NCBI GenBank assembly: GCA_964036275.1
Contig: OZ038435.1
Coordinates: forward strand, 26,579,521-26,643,520
Direction of reading: 5' to 3'
Length of the DNA stretch: 64,000 bases
From: Litoditis marina
Lineage: Eukaryota; Nematoda; Chromadorea; Rhabditida; Rhabditidae
The notes beneath the pieces are model-generated. The model was not told the origin of the DNA. It was given only the letters and a program-made list of their open reading frames with translations, and did not search any database. The stretch's first letter is position 1. Each line of letters begins with the position of its first letter. The position numbers and the translations under genes were made by a program. Below, piece by piece: positions 10,251 to 23,119 of the stretch.

Positions 10251-12512
10251 TTAGAAATGACGATCACTACTCCCATCATGTTTCGGCACCAACTCCGGGT
10301 TGTGGCTGACCGGGGCTGTTTTCGGTCTCAGCTTTTTCAGAATGAACAGCTTGTACTCTTTGATGAAGGACATTTTGACCATTGGATTGAAGAGGGGGAA
10401 GACGGAGAAACAGAATCCTATGAGGGACGACGTCGCGTAATTTGTCTGGAGGGAGAAGGCGGTGAAACAGACGATTAGGAGGATGGGGGTCAGCAGGGAA
10501 GCGATCGGCAGGGCACACTGCAAAGGAATCAATCAAATGGAGTTTAGTTAAGTTTAGTTAGAGTATAAGTATTGAAAGATTGTAGAAGTAATCTTACAAT
10601 GGAATGAACCCAGCTCTCTCTTTCTCTGTCTTAGAAACCTACGAGCTATCTGGGGACCTGCGCGCACAATACGTTTCATAGTTACATTTACATACGGTAT
10701 ACTAACCTGACCGACAAGTAGGTGAAGCGTTTGTAGATGCAATTCGTGCGCATTTTCACAGTCGACCATTTTCGATTTGATAAATGCGAGAATGCTGCGG
10801 GAACAGTAGATCATAATGAAGAAAATGGCGATTGTGACAGCTGCCAGCTGACTGAACATGGCCAAGTGTCTCGGATTGTTCCAAATCAGCTGAAAATGAC
10901 CGGAAGTAGATTATCCATCGGTAAGAACAATTCAAATTAGTGAAACCCTCACCCCCATAATAAAACTCAATTATTCCTCGATCTAAGTGTTTTCAGTTTC
11001 GAGTTTCGAGTGAAATTTTCGAGAGAAAAATGGGATTGGCGATTGCCTTCTTTTACGACTCTTTTTGTAACTTAAATGACAAAAAATCAATACACATGCG
11101 GAAAATTTGAAAACGTCACCTGTGTGCTTGTTCCCATGTACCCAACTCTGGTGATGTTTTCTATTCCAAAGTCCTTCTTGGCGATTTCGGCAAAAGTTGT
11201 GACGAATACGTCATTGTGCTCGAACACATTGTCACATACGTAGATCCAGTCAGCAGCCACAATAAAACTTCCGAGGAATTGCAGGAAAACCCACTTTGGA
11301 GAGTGGTACTTAGCGATCAGGTTCATCCTGAAAAAAACATAGATGTCTCGTGAGAAAGTAAGATTTTTGGTAAGAAAGTAACATTTTTGGTAAGAAAGTG
11401 AGATTGTTTTATGAGAAAGTAAGATTATTGGTGAGCAGATCATCTCAGGTGTACTTTTCTTTTTCATCATCTCAGGTGTACTTTTCACTCTGTCCGAAAA
11501 TCTGTCCGAAAACTTCTACATTGCAGAGAAAATTCAGTGTTCACACTTAGCGAGCGCATGTGAAAAATGGTTTGATACGGCCATATATGGCCCGCACTAC
11601 CGATTTGTCCTTAGATTTCAAACGTGAAAGCAGTATAGCTGGAACAGAAGAGAACATGTGTATCGATTGAATCCTACGATAAGATCCTACCTGCACATGT
11701 GAATGAACTTGTAGATGAAGCAGTTGAGAATGAGTAGAGAAACAATAATAAGTAGACCACAGAAACAGAGAATTCCTAAACGACCCCAATTCTCCACTCC
11801 CACTACCCCGGCTGCGAATATGACCACACTTCCGTTGCTTGTCGAAGCCGTCTGGAAATGTATCGGTTACACTTTGTAGTTTGATCCGCAAGCACAGAAG
11901 AATTTTCACTCTAAGAAAAGAATACAGCGCAAACTGTCTAAAAACAGCAGAAACGAGCTGATAGGTCTGATGGGTTTTTTCAGTTCCATGTTCATTTTTA
12001 GTGCATTCAGTGAACTGTAAAGTTTTGATTCTAAAACCACGCGCTTACGAAGGTAACCGGACGCGCAAACCCCGCAAATGTTTGAAAAGAAGTAGGACAC
12101 TTCATTGGGATACTTTTACATACAGCCTTCTCTGAAACTCAAGAGAAATTGTCTGATATACTGTAGGTCATTTGCACAGTCACGTTAAACATGTTAAACA
12201 CAGCAGAACTCGGAAACGTGCAATAACTAATCGCACTATGCATCATTAGAATGCTTACTTTACTTGACTATTCATTATACTTCCAGTATAGCTATAGCTA
12301 TAGTTAATCTAGTCAACTACAGTTGCTTACCGGTAGAACTAGAGCATAGACAATGGCATAAATGATATCGATTAGAATGAAGCCGAATAGGAATCGACGC
12401 AAAGATCCGAGGGTTTTGGCGGGACACCACCACAACACAGCCAGGAAGATGAGGTTGAGAAGGACGGATAGGGCTGCGATCACCCACCAACATATACGCA
12501 TCAACATTTGGG
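10251..12512 (-). CDS. Nematode serpentine (7TM) chemoreceptor of the Str/Srh/Sri kind
   Basis: Minus-strand exons 12331-12512, 11691-11851, 11120-11327, 10707-10889 and 10251-10517 join in consistent phase to about 332 residues, the usual length for these receptors. Seven hydrophobic segments can be read, including WVIAALSVLLNLIFLAVLWW, FLFGFILIDIIYAIVYALVL, GILCFCGLLIIVSLLILNCF, WVFLQFLGSFIVAAD, LAAVTIAIFFIMIYCS, LPIASLLTPILLIVCFTAF and SLIGFCFSVFPLFNPMV. The post-TM7 PLFNPMVKMSFIKEYK is typical of the superfamily, as is the LQTLHLLVGQ just before TM6. The first exon is open at its 5' side; either the ATG at 12,507 is used or a short upstream exon exists. Such receptors act in ciliated sensory neurons through G proteins; ligand and exact subfamily cannot be read from sequence. 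It converges on the truncated receptor gene. Confidence 0.85.
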
Positions 12513-15019
12513 CTGGAAAAACATAAAACGTTAAAGAATAGTATATCAAAACACACTTTTATGTATTGAAATGAAACATCACTTGTGGAGATAAAGAATA
12601 CAAATTTGGCGTTTCATGCGAGAAAGTTGAGTACCAGGTGAATGTTGTACATTAATGGTTCAAACGACAAAAGCTCTCGTATTCGCGCAGACATGAAAAA
12701 CTCTGCGTATGGGATCAGGTGTGAAGTGATCTGCCATTCTCGCCGTAGAATAGTTACGTTCGTTCTCTAGTCAAGTTTGGCAGCACGTATTTTCAAATAA
12801 GTGTTTCTATATGATAGTGGATAACACAGAAATTTATATTGAAACAACTGGGAATTGTGTTGTTGCGTTGCGAAGTCCACTCAGAAGTGGAAAGGACTGT
12901 AGCTCATGAGGTGGTCGTGAGCTGTATGCGCCTTCCTGCGATCTCAGAAAATAGACTATTTACTGTTTCTTGTTCTAATTTCCTCATCCGTTTCACGCGC
13001 TCTGCGTCACATATTGTCCAAGATATTGAAGGTGAGCAAACTTGTAGAGGATTAGAGGTAAGTGGGTAAGAAGGGTAGAGAGACCAAAACAACATGAGAC
13101 ACAAACATAAAATACACAGAGATCACCAGTGATCTAGGGCCAAAGATCTTAAAAAATTTGAGTATACTGAAGGTTTTCCGTCATTGCTGTGTAACTAATG
13201 ATAGACTGTAGGGGCATTGCATATTTTATCGGGTGTGTCTGCGTTTTCATACGCGACTCCTTCTGTAGTATTCACGTAACGCTATTCTCAGAAAATAATA
13301 AAATACAGCTCTAAAGGATTTATGTATCTTTTCAGTCTTTCATTCTTTAACGAGTTAGAATGTTAACGCAAACGTCACAGTTACAGAGAAACGGTGCTTT
13401 CAAGGTTGAAAAGGGGACCAAAGGTTTTGCGAATCATTCTAGATGATGTTGAACTCCGGAAAAGGGAAAGGGAAGAAACCAGGCTCTTTCAGACGTTTGA
13501 GAGCAGGTTTGATGAGAAGATTTCGGTGTTGAACAGTTTCAGCGCATCCATAGTTCTAGCTAGGTGTAGCTCGATTCTGAACGGAGCTACTGAACTAGGA
13601 GAGACAAATTTCTCAGAGGTGATCTCGGATTTTTAAGTTTATATAAGTCTCTCCCCATAAGCCTTCGTGTTTCACAGTGTGTTGTTATGTTCAAACAATA
13701 GAGAACATTGCTCTATCTCTGTAATAATGAAGATTAACAAAGTATACCTGAATAAAGTGATATTAATTTCGAAAAAACCAACGTAAATGAAGCAGTTTTC
13801 TAAAGGAATACGGTAATACTTTGTCATAATGATGAATACCTAACCTTAGAGTTTGATCTATACTAGTTGGAAATAGAACAAACACGTAAGAGATGACGCT
13901 ACAACATAGAACGTGTACTTCATGGTCGTTCATGTTCTATTTCTAGAACCAGGGATGATGAAGTCCAGGGATGATGAAGTCATCTACAATACCGAAACCA
14001 GTCTAGATGTTAGAAATACATGAGTTGTTATTGTTACAAGCTTTCTGACATCGGAGGTTGTTCGCCGGTCTCTCCGGATACTGTAGCTGGATACGAGTTC
14101 GTGGAAGAGGCTATAGTTTTTCTCGTCACGGTTACAACATGGACTGTGTGTCACGTTTCACTGTTTCACATGCCCATGCTAGTGACAGATTCATTCATAT
14201 AATAATTCATATGCCCACAGTTTGTGAAAACGCTATGGGAACGTGATCCCATAGTAATCTTATTTTATGGGTCGGGCAGTTTATTTAGTATTTCAGTCGC
14301 ACTGACGTTTTTATCACCGCCTGTTCCGAACTTCATTAGTTGCGAGAACCATTTCTAGTTTCTCATTCATATTTCTCATGCCACTCTTACCGACGATCCG
14401 GATTAATTTTAGGGCTCTGTTTTCCTGGTTGCTTTTCCGCACATTGCAGAGCTATTTCGGAAACATCTTTTTTGCCTGAGTTGTTATGAAGGAAAACTCC
14501 TATGCAATTCACACTTTTCACGTGACTGAATGTTTCAAGAAGTATATTTACGTCCCGTTCCGCCTCGCACCCAGTACACATTTTCTCGTTGCTCTGAATT
14601 CAAAAACGTGATAATCTCAGAAAAGTTTGTTGATTCAATCGAAGACCATTAAATCATGCATCATCCAATGCAAAATCGATGAGATGCAACAGTGTCAAAT
14701 CGTCTTCAAATCCAACATCGCCTATCGACTATATTAAATATGTATGGAATAGGATAGTTTTTTAAGGTTGATCTTTTAGGGTTAGTAAGGGTGACCATCT
14801 ACTAATATAAATGGGTAGTTTGGTCTGTCTGTTTGAAGGAAAAAGTGTGTGATTTCAAATGATGCATTTGCCCTTTTGGTCGAGAAATGAGCGAAAAGTT
14901 GCACTTTGTAGTTGGTTTTGGGGAGAAGCGCGTGAGCGATACGTGCTTTTGCTGATTTTCATTTCGGAAATTTCTGTCACCGGCTGTTGCTGGGAAAATA
15001 TTTTTTATTCAGGGAACGA
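12513..15019. other. About 2.5 kb without a recognised gene
   Basis: This is the upstream side of the complete receptor gene and should include its promoter. Short open frames exist (for example 13394-13636 on + and 14387-14581 on -), but none has flanking splice logic or a recognisable domain. A TAATATAAATGGGTAGTTTG segment at about 14,800 precedes the minisatellite. Confidence 0.5.
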
Positions 15020-15815
15020 TCTGGCGCTCTATGATAGAAAGAACTGTCGCTGTCTATGTTAGGGAGAGATGTCGCGCTCTATGTTACGGAGAGATCTCGC
15101 GCTGTCTATGATGGGGAGAACTCTCGCTGTCTATGTTAGGGAGAGATGTCGCGCTCTATGAGAGATCTCGCGCTGTCTATGATGGGGAGAACTCTCGCTG
15201 TCTATGTTAGGGAGAGATGTCGCGCTCTATGAGAGATCTCGCGCTGTCTATGATGGGGAGAACTCTCGCTGTCTATGTTAGGGAGAGATGTCGCGCTCTA
15301 TGAGAGATCTCGCGCTGTCTATGATGGGGAGAACTCTCACTGTCTATGTTAGGGAGAGATGTCGCGCTCTATGTTAAAGAGAGATGTCGCGCTCTATGTT
15401 AAGGAGAGATGTCGCGCTCTATGTTAGGAAGAGATGTTTCGCTCTATGTTAAGGTTGAGGATAGATGTCGCGCTCTCTGTTAGAGAGATATGTCGGGCTC
15501 GATGTTAGGGAGAGATGTCGTGCTCTATGTTGGGGAGAGATGTCGCGCTCTATGCTAAAGAGAGATGTCGCGCTCTATGTTAAGGTTAAGGAAAGATGTC
15601 GCGCTCTCTGTTAGGAAGAGATGTCGGGCTCGATGTTAGAAAGAGATGTCGCGCCTTATGATAGGAAGAGAAGAAGAGCTCTTGCGCTCTATGTTAGGGA
15701 GAGCTCCCGTGCCTTATGATAAGAAGAGAAGAAGAGCTCTCGCGCTCTACGTGAGTTAGAGCTTTCGCGCCCTACGTTAGCGAGAGCTCCGCGCTCTCTG
15801 TTAGAGAGATCTATG
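15020..15815 (+). repeat. Minisatellite with 71-bp higher-order period
   Basis: Almost 800 bp are built from variants of GAGAGATGTCGCGCTCTATG plus TTAGG (about 25 bp). Between 15,110 and about 15,393 the subunits form a 71-bp higher-order repeat, with GATGGGGAGAACTCTC starting at 15,110, 15,181, 15,252 and 15,323. The array becomes irregular to the right and ends about 170 bp before unit B. Confidence 0.85.
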
Positions 15816-16138
15816 TAGTAGAAGGCATGACGCCTCCTGTTGAGAAAAACGTGATTTGAATGGTTGGGAAAAACGTTAGTTCGGCAAATGGAGGAGAAAT
15901 TAAACAAATAGTCCTATAAGCTCTCGCCAGCCCGGAATAAAAACAAGGGAGGCGGAGGCGGCTTTAGCCGCCGGCGACCTTCCTTGTATCTTACCATAAA
16001 CTACCATTCATGTCCAAATACGTCAATCAAGCTTTCATATTGTATGATAGGGCTTTCTTTAGATCGTAGGTTTCAATTGAAGTAACTATATAAATATTTT
16101 CCTAGTCTTTCTAGAAGTTTGCTCTATTTTGCAGAATT

Positions 16139-16663
16139 ATGCTTGGAGAAGGTCATCAAATGGAAGAAGTTAACGATTTCTCCATCATACAACCATTGTG
16201 AGTTTTGTGGACCATGCATTGGTCAATGAATTGTTTTATTAATATGTTCATGATTTCTAACCAAGTTTTTGGGACAAGTGGATATCGTAAGCGAAACTTG
16301 TCTATTCCATCTTCACCGAGTTAACCCGAAAATTAGGACACATAAACACATTTTTACGAAGCGAGCGGAAGTTTTTTCGTTTTCAAACTATAATAGTCTA
16401 AAATGTATGCTCATTGTCTATATAATTAAACTGTATTTGCTCCTACTAATTTTTACAGAAAAGTGGGCAAAAAATCAACAGAGAATTGTGCAAAATGTTG
16501 TTGGTTTTTGATCTACCTGATCGATTATTGTAGGTCGGAAGAGTCAACACAGGGGTCAATTATTGTGGGAAACGACCAGATTGAGCACTCGGCCACAGAG
16601 AGCGGTGCGGTTTTATATCGAGGATCGTCTATTTTTATTATTCTCATTATTTTCTGTGTATAA
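16139..16663 (+). CDS. Unrecognised two-exon small protein, unit B
   Basis: Exon 1 (16139-16197, MLGEGHQMEEVNDFSIIQP plus 2 nt) joins exon 2 (16459-16663) across a GTGAGT...TTTTTACAG intron. The phases agree (2 with 1 nt), giving 87 residues and a TAA stop. A CTATTTTGCAG acceptor lies 5 nt before the ATG, fitting trans-splicing of the first exon. The protein has a charged N-terminus, a Cys-rich hydrophobic stretch (CAKCCWFLIYLIDYC), a polar middle (SEESTQGSIIVGNDQIEH) and a very hydrophobic C-terminal end (SSIFIILIIFCV). That could be a tail anchor or an immature membrane protein. I recognise no family and it is absent from copy A. The duplicate in C is unchanged in sequence, but that follows from recent duplication and does not itself show selection. 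Confidence 0.5.
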
Positions 16664-18157
16664 ATTCCACTTAAATTCTAGTGATTGCATCATTTCGTAG
16701 AATATTCAAGACTCTTATAAGTTTTTCAATCCAAAATTCCAAAGGCCAGAAGTTTTTTTTTCTGAATTTATAAGAATAAATGAAGTAGTCCTATAAACCC
16801 TAAACTACCTCAGATAGAAGCTTGTTAGTTGTTATTAACCTTAGATAGCGAATATGTTCTGAAAACGATAGATTAAAGCGAAGTGTACATTTTACTTCAA
16901 AGGAGGAAGTTTTCTAGTCGTTTTTCTCCTCTCCAAAATTGCTATCGAACTATGAAGTGTAGTTTCAAAAAGGAAGTGCATAAATTAGTTACCAGCACAG
17001 TCTTCTGCATTGATTTTTATGGTTTTAATCTCTTGCGTTCATTTTTCCATTCTCAGTTTTACGCATAGTTTGTTCCTCCACAACTTTAGTCGAAATCAAG
17101 AATTCATAAAGAAAGTTATTCATCATCCAATTCTTTCGCTCAACGTTTCTGTAGTTTGAACACAAACCGACTCGATCAAACAAGCCTCTCTTGACCATCT
17201 AAAAGTGTAGTATAATGTAACTTCTTTTTTTCACGTTTCACGTAAACAGCACTTCTATTTACTACTAGAGTACTTAAGTATCAAGAGGTTTTTTCTGTGT
17301 TTTACAAACATGAAGCAACTGAAATGTCAACATGCTATCATATCGACGCGGTTGACTGATAAAGATTACGTATAGTTAGTTGGAACACCATTCTACCGCA
17401 AACATGTCTACGTTCAATGAAGGTTTGTGAACATTTCACTTTTATCGAAACAAATGATCGAATACAACTTTTTTGCATATGGTTCCCATACTTGTTATTC
17501 TTTTAAAACATCCTCTGTATCGATTTTAAGAGTAATTTTTTGTAGGGGATAGTTGCAGTCCGTTACAGCGTACAAGTTTTTCTCTGCGTGTCGAACTTCT
17601 CTATGCTCACTTCATACTTTGATCGATTGACCATTGTACTCATTAATGACTTGGAATTACAATAAAGTTCTTAGGATCATCTCATGAGAGTAGTTTTGTT
17701 CTCAAATGAAAGCTTGTTCTTATTTTACTAGTTGTTGGGTTGTTTCTGCTACGGTCTATTAAGTCGCGACTTTTTTTAGTTTCACTGATCGATCGATTAT
17801 CAACACCGCTCATAACTGACTCATTCACTCTCTCCGAATTCGTAGTATAGCAAACAAGATTGGAGCAGGAAGAGTACATCTAGAAATGTTTCCAAGAACT
17901 AAGTGTGACCTGAATCGAATGCCCATTGGCCAGCTGGTTGAGCTGAATACCTTTATTCATTTGATGGACAACGAGGTGCGCTAAACGGAAAAAAACAGAA
18001 CATAAAATCACTTGAAATACCAAAACTGCAACTAATGCGTGTAATTTCGAACTGTTGTTTGGTCGGACCGCGCTCTCTCATTCTCTAACCCTCTTTCTCT
18101 ATCCTTATCCTCTCTCTCTCTCTCCCTCCCTCTCTCTCTATCTCTTCCTTTGCAGCC
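16664..18157. other. About 1.5-kb spacer before the YOP1-like gene, unit B
   Basis: No gene recognised. It holds the promoter side of the YOP1-like gene. From 17,899 the sequence also matches copy A, marking the left limit of the block shared by all three copies. A short CT tract (18,107-18,140) precedes the start codon. Confidence 0.5.
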
Positions 18158-19934
18158 ATGTCTACCCTCCTCGACTCTGTCTTTGCCACCGTCCGTCAAC
18201 GTCTCTCCCCCGTGACGGACAAGATGTACGACAAGAAGACGCATCCCTGGCTGGACGACGCCCTCTCCAAGGTTGAGACCAAGACCGGCCTCAAGAGAGA
18301 GAATGTGCGTTTCACATACGTATTGATTATTCTGGGTGGAGGGGTAGTATATATACGTTTCACATGGTTATTGATGTTGCGGGGGGAGGGGTAGAATATA
18401 TATGTTTCACATGGTTATTGATTTTTGTGGGTGAGGGGTAGAATACATACGTTTTACATGGTTATTGATTTTTGTGGGTGAGGGATACGTTCCGCATGGT
18501 TATTGATTTTAATAGGTGAGGGATACGTTTCACATGGTTATTGATTTTTATAGAGGAAGGTCGATTTTGTTAGATACACGTTTTCATTGATTTTTATGGA
18601 TAGAAGATGAGGAAAGCATTCTATTCTGCATCTAAGCGGTCTTTCAATAATCTACAACACACAATAATAATCTGCCAAAATGTGTCATGGTGGTTTAAAA
18701 AGACTGTGTAAGATCAGGCTAGACAGTATGCGTCTGTCTGACCTACACACCCTCTCGTCACCACTACAAAACTGGCTGGCCTGCCTTTTCTTTGTTTTAC
18801 CTCTTATTTATTAGAATTCATCTTTCAGCTGCTCTACACTACTGTCGCCTTTCTAACCGTCTACTATCTAATTGGAAATCTTGCTCAAATCGTCGTCAAC
18901 ATTATAGGATTCGTGTACCCGGCCTGGTGCTCCATCAAGGTGGGTTACTGTTTTTTTTATCATGGGTTAATATTAATATAGATTACAGTGGTTCACCTTG
19001 GGTTACTGTAGAATACAGTAGGTGGCCGGTGCTGGCTGGAAATGGGGAGGAAACATTCGGTAACAATTTGAACTGAACCATATCACTTTCAAATGTTCTT
19101 TGAAATCACATATATTGCTTTACTACGATGTTTCGCTAGTAATATAAATGTTTTTGCGTTGTCTATGTCTTTTCTCTGTCTCCGTCTATCGAACATCTCT
19201 CAAATTCTCACGTTTCCTACCTTTTTAAACCTTTTTAAATTTTCTAAAACCATAAGTGGGATAGTGTCGGTTTGAGGGTTTGAACAGTTAAACGCCCTCT
19301 CCACATGCCTCGGTCAGATAACCGGATCATAGCACCTATGTTTTGAACCTTTCGCTCTCTTACGTCGTTCTCTCCGCTTTTGCACCTCCCTCTCTATCTC
19401 TTGTATTTCTCTCTCTCTCTCGCTCTCTCTCCATAACCACCCGCTCTCTCTCCAAATCCACCCATCTTCCAGGCTGTCCGCTCCCCTTCCAAGGAAGATG
19501 ACACCACATGGCTCATCTACTGGATTGTTTTCTCGTCCTTCTCCATTTTCGACTTCACAATGTTCAGCTCCATTCCCTTCTACTGGCTGGCTAAGGTAGG
19601 TAGCTTAGCTATGGTCAAGAATCATTTCTGAGGGGAATTTATCAATTATTTATTGGTGAAGAAAATTTTGTTGTAGTTTGTTGTCCCATAGGCCTGAAAT
19701 TTGAACACGAAGCAAACATTGCGACTGTTCAAAACAACCTATAAATCCCAAACTACTCTAGTAAAATTCGCAGTTACTTTGAAGAAACTATAATTTTTCG
19801 AATTTCAGGCGGTGTTCCTGATGTACCTCTACCTGCCCCACTTCCGCGGAGCTCAGGTCATCTACGCCAACTACATTGACCCCACCTGCACCATGATTGA
19901 AGGATACTTCACTCAGAAACCCAAAGAAAACTAG
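18158..19934 (+). CDS. yop-1: REEP5/YOP1-family ER membrane-shaping protein, copy B
   Basis: Exons 18158-18304, 18829-18939, 19473-19595 and 19809-19934 encode 168 residues with the same exon sizes and phases as copy A. The hairpin segments and the KPKEN tail are unchanged; the last exon has Ala where copy A has Val (VIYANYIDP versus VIYVNYIDP). A TTCCTTTGCAG acceptor sits 2 nt before the ATG. The coding sequence is identical to copy C as far as I can read. The frame is intact and the gene should make the same ER-tubule protein, so the locus may give extra dosage. Confidence 0.92.
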
Positions 19935-20589
19935 AATATATCTAATCACCTCTGTGAATATGGCACCTTTGTTCTTTTTTTACTCGCATCTTTTTCACTG
20001 ACGTGGCTATGCTTTTGTCTGCACCAATGAATGCTCACCGCACAGTGTTCAATGAAACTATTTCAATAATGCAAGGCGTTCAAATTAACAGGAATTTTTC
20101 CATTTATGGAAGAAAAGTAAAAATGCCTAATAAAAGTAAAGAAAAGTAAAGATTCGGCTTTCATGAAATCGTGAGGAAAATCGGAGAACTGGTATTTTTC
20201 GGTGGTTCACAATGAAAAACCTTTTGACTTCTTCCTTTTTTCGTCTAAAAGGACCTTTTTTATACAATCCTTTCTGTTCCAATGTCTCATTAAAACGCAA
20301 TTCGGCCGAACATCTCATTGGAAAAGACGTGATCTCTTTCAAGTATCTTCTTATCTTCTTATAATTTTATCGACTCAATGAACAGTCATTGATGGTCTGG
20401 TAGTATACCCAACACTTAGTTAAAGCACAAAATTTATCAGTTGTGAGTTCAAAAATATCGGGCAAGGACAATGAACTAGTGAATAAATCAGAACTGAGTA
20501 CTGAATGTGTGAAAAAAGGGGTAAAAATTGCAGAAAAGTGAGATCAAGTGTGAGAGTATGCGACCACTTGAGTAAATTGAGAAAAGGTA
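19935..20589. other. Convergent 3' spacer, unit B
   Basis: Noncoding DNA between the stop codons of the YOP1-like gene and skr1, like 2,360-2,961 in copy A with small indels. No further gene seen. Confidence 0.5.
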
Positions 20590-22823
20590 TCACTGCTCGG
20601 CCCAAGCGTTCTCCTTGCGCAGCTCAGCCTCTTCCTCCGGTGAGAAGTCGTTTTGGATGTTGAATGTACGGCGCAGTTCCTCCACTGACTTTCCCTGAAA
20701 AAATACCTAGTGTTTTAACGTCGAGAACAAGAAGACAAAAATCGAGAAAAAAAAAGAGGTCCACAGAGAGAAGAGAGAATAGGAGAGAAATAACATGGTA
20801 AAGACGGCCCCAGATCAGGTTGGCGATACATCTAAAGGACATATAAACACATATATAACTAGATAATGAATTACCTTGGCCATGTTGGCGACCTTCTTGC
20901 AGCATGCGTCAAGCAGCCCCTTGATATCCATGAAGTTTGCAGCCTGAAACAAGTGATAACAACGAGTTTATCGTATAATATTCGTTTAACACGTTGAAAC
21001 TGTGAAGTAGACCCTATATAGTACAACACACCAAATGCTATAATGTTTTGAAAAATTGATACACTAAAAACAGTTGCGTTTATAGAAATAACAAAATTAG
21101 GAGTATCCAAAAATCCTGAAGATAATATATTCACATTGAGAAAAACAGCCTTGAACCTACGAACCCTTACTGTAATACTTGGCTCGCAAGAGAACACTCA
21201 CGTTCAACAATACGAACAGCCGGCTCTAGGAGGACCCAATAAACCCCGAGTCCGAGTTCAAGCAATGTCATCGACTGGCAACCCAAACCCAGCTTCGCCA
21301 AGTGATTCTAGCCTTTGACTAAAGAAAAATTGGAGTGTTACCCCACCCATAAGCTCTTTGCAGTGCAAACATTAGGTGAACAAGTGAAAAAATTTACCAG
21401 CATCAAATCAAAGAGAGCAGTCTGATCGACGTTGATCAGCTCGGCATCCGATTCCGAAACTTCTCCATCAGTTTCGTTGGCATCAGTCGAAGGAGCGACG
21501 TCATCGATATGTGCGTTGATCCATTTGAGAATCTGAAACAATCCATTTCTGAAATATAAAGCAAATTGCCTATTCAACTGGAATGTTCATAAAGCAAACG
21601 AGGAAAGCAAAGAGTGTTTTTACACATGCAACCTTATTACATTTTAGAATACGTGTGCCTATCTATAATTGATGCATGCATTACTGGTTGGTATGGATTG
21701 ATTAACAACATCCATTTCCCCTTCACATGGTTTGCACTTTCATTTGATAATTATATAAATTGAAAGTAGAACCATTACTAAATGAAAGACAAAATAGAGA
21801 AAAAAAAGAACTTACCATTTGCAGAACCATGGCATTCACATTTGGCAAAGGAACTTCAGGTACTTCTCCGATATCTTCACCGATTCCCAAGTCCTGAACA
21901 GAAAGTAAATCCCACATCTGCCTACTAGAGAACTCCGAAACAACATAAATTAAATTTTATATTCTTATTCGACAACTGGTGGGTAGATGGAGTATGTGAC
22001 ACACCGTGCCAACTGTATCATTTTTTACTACCAAATAAGTGACCATTGTTCTTGGTATGCTATACCTGCAGCTGGCTAATTCCTGAATACAGGCAAAGAA
22101 TGAGCAATATCTCAATGTTTGCGAACAAAACAGTTTGTTATCAACGAATATGTTATTGCTGTATGAAATCGACACACAGATCTTTTGTCGAATGTTTAGG
22201 TCAGGTCTTCTTTTACGTTTTGTACAATATACAGTATGATCAACAACCATTTCTGTCAAATTTATTGTAGGTATGATTATGTATACAACACCCTCCTTAT
22301 TTCAGTTAGTGATATTTCGGTTACTACTACTACGACTCAGCGACTGCTCGTCTATAAACTATGATATCATCATGAAAAAGTGGCAGCCCAGCTATCATTA
22401 TAATCCCCTAAACATACAACACAACACTACCCGGTGATCGAAAAAGTGACTCATGTTTGTAAATATCACCCGATTTGGCTGTATGTTCTTCATACACCGC
22501 CAAGGCCTCCCATGGGATAGAGGGTCACGGAGAAATTAAAAGTAGTGGTCACGAGTTTAAAACTGACAATTCAACACAGAATTAACCGTGAATAGGCGAC
22601 ATTTTTGCAGAAATCGCAGTTTTGGAGAGGTCGCGGCTCGGGAAGGATAGATGGGTCGCAAAATTTTGAAACAAATATGAGACCCTTGGCGGTGTATATG
22701 TTTTCACTAACTCACCGTGATAATGTTCCTGATCAGAGTCGAGTGTTTCATCAGCCCCTTGCGCTCCACAACGAAAGATTGTCCATCGCTAGAGACGAGC
22801 TTTACAGTGGCGGCAGAATTCAT
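20590..22823 (-). CDS. Skp1-related SCF ubiquitin-ligase adaptor (skr1), unit B
   Basis: Minus-strand exons 22716-22823, 21816-21893, 21398-21532, 20875-20943 and 20590-20694 encode 164 residues, close to the usual Skp1 length of about 160. The N-terminus has the canonical first strands ([15 protein letters not shown]), then the acidic linker ([10 protein letters not shown]), the POZ core, and the two-helix F-box-binding region ([49 protein letters not shown]). Skp1 links cullin-1 to F-box proteins in SCF ubiquitin ligases; nematodes carry many skr paralogues. All introns are GT/AG and phase 0. It faces the YOP1-like gene and is followed upstream by skr2 on the same strand. The acidic insert [20 protein letters not shown] is longer than in many Skp1 proteins. 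Confidence 0.92.
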
Positions 22824-23119
22824 ATCCTAAAATATCTCCCTCCCTATTAATTACCTCAACATGAATGAAATCAGGCGATGAATAACATGAATGAAAGGCG
22901 TACTACACAAGGTGATACAAAACATCAATGGACAATTATATTAGAAATTCAGCGAAGTGAAACGCGTGAAGATAACAAAAACTACGAAAAAAAAACAATT
23001 TATTGTCAGTGAGAGTAACAATAGTGAGTCGGGGTAAAACAGATAATAAAACACAGGAAAACTGATACGAAAAAAATTATCACTCCTCTAAACATGCAAA
23101 CTGTTCGCGATTCTGAGCC

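Noticed and set aside
15020..15815. CRISPR-like array
   Set aside because: Units are contiguous variants of one minisatellite with no unique spacers, and the genome is eukaryotic.
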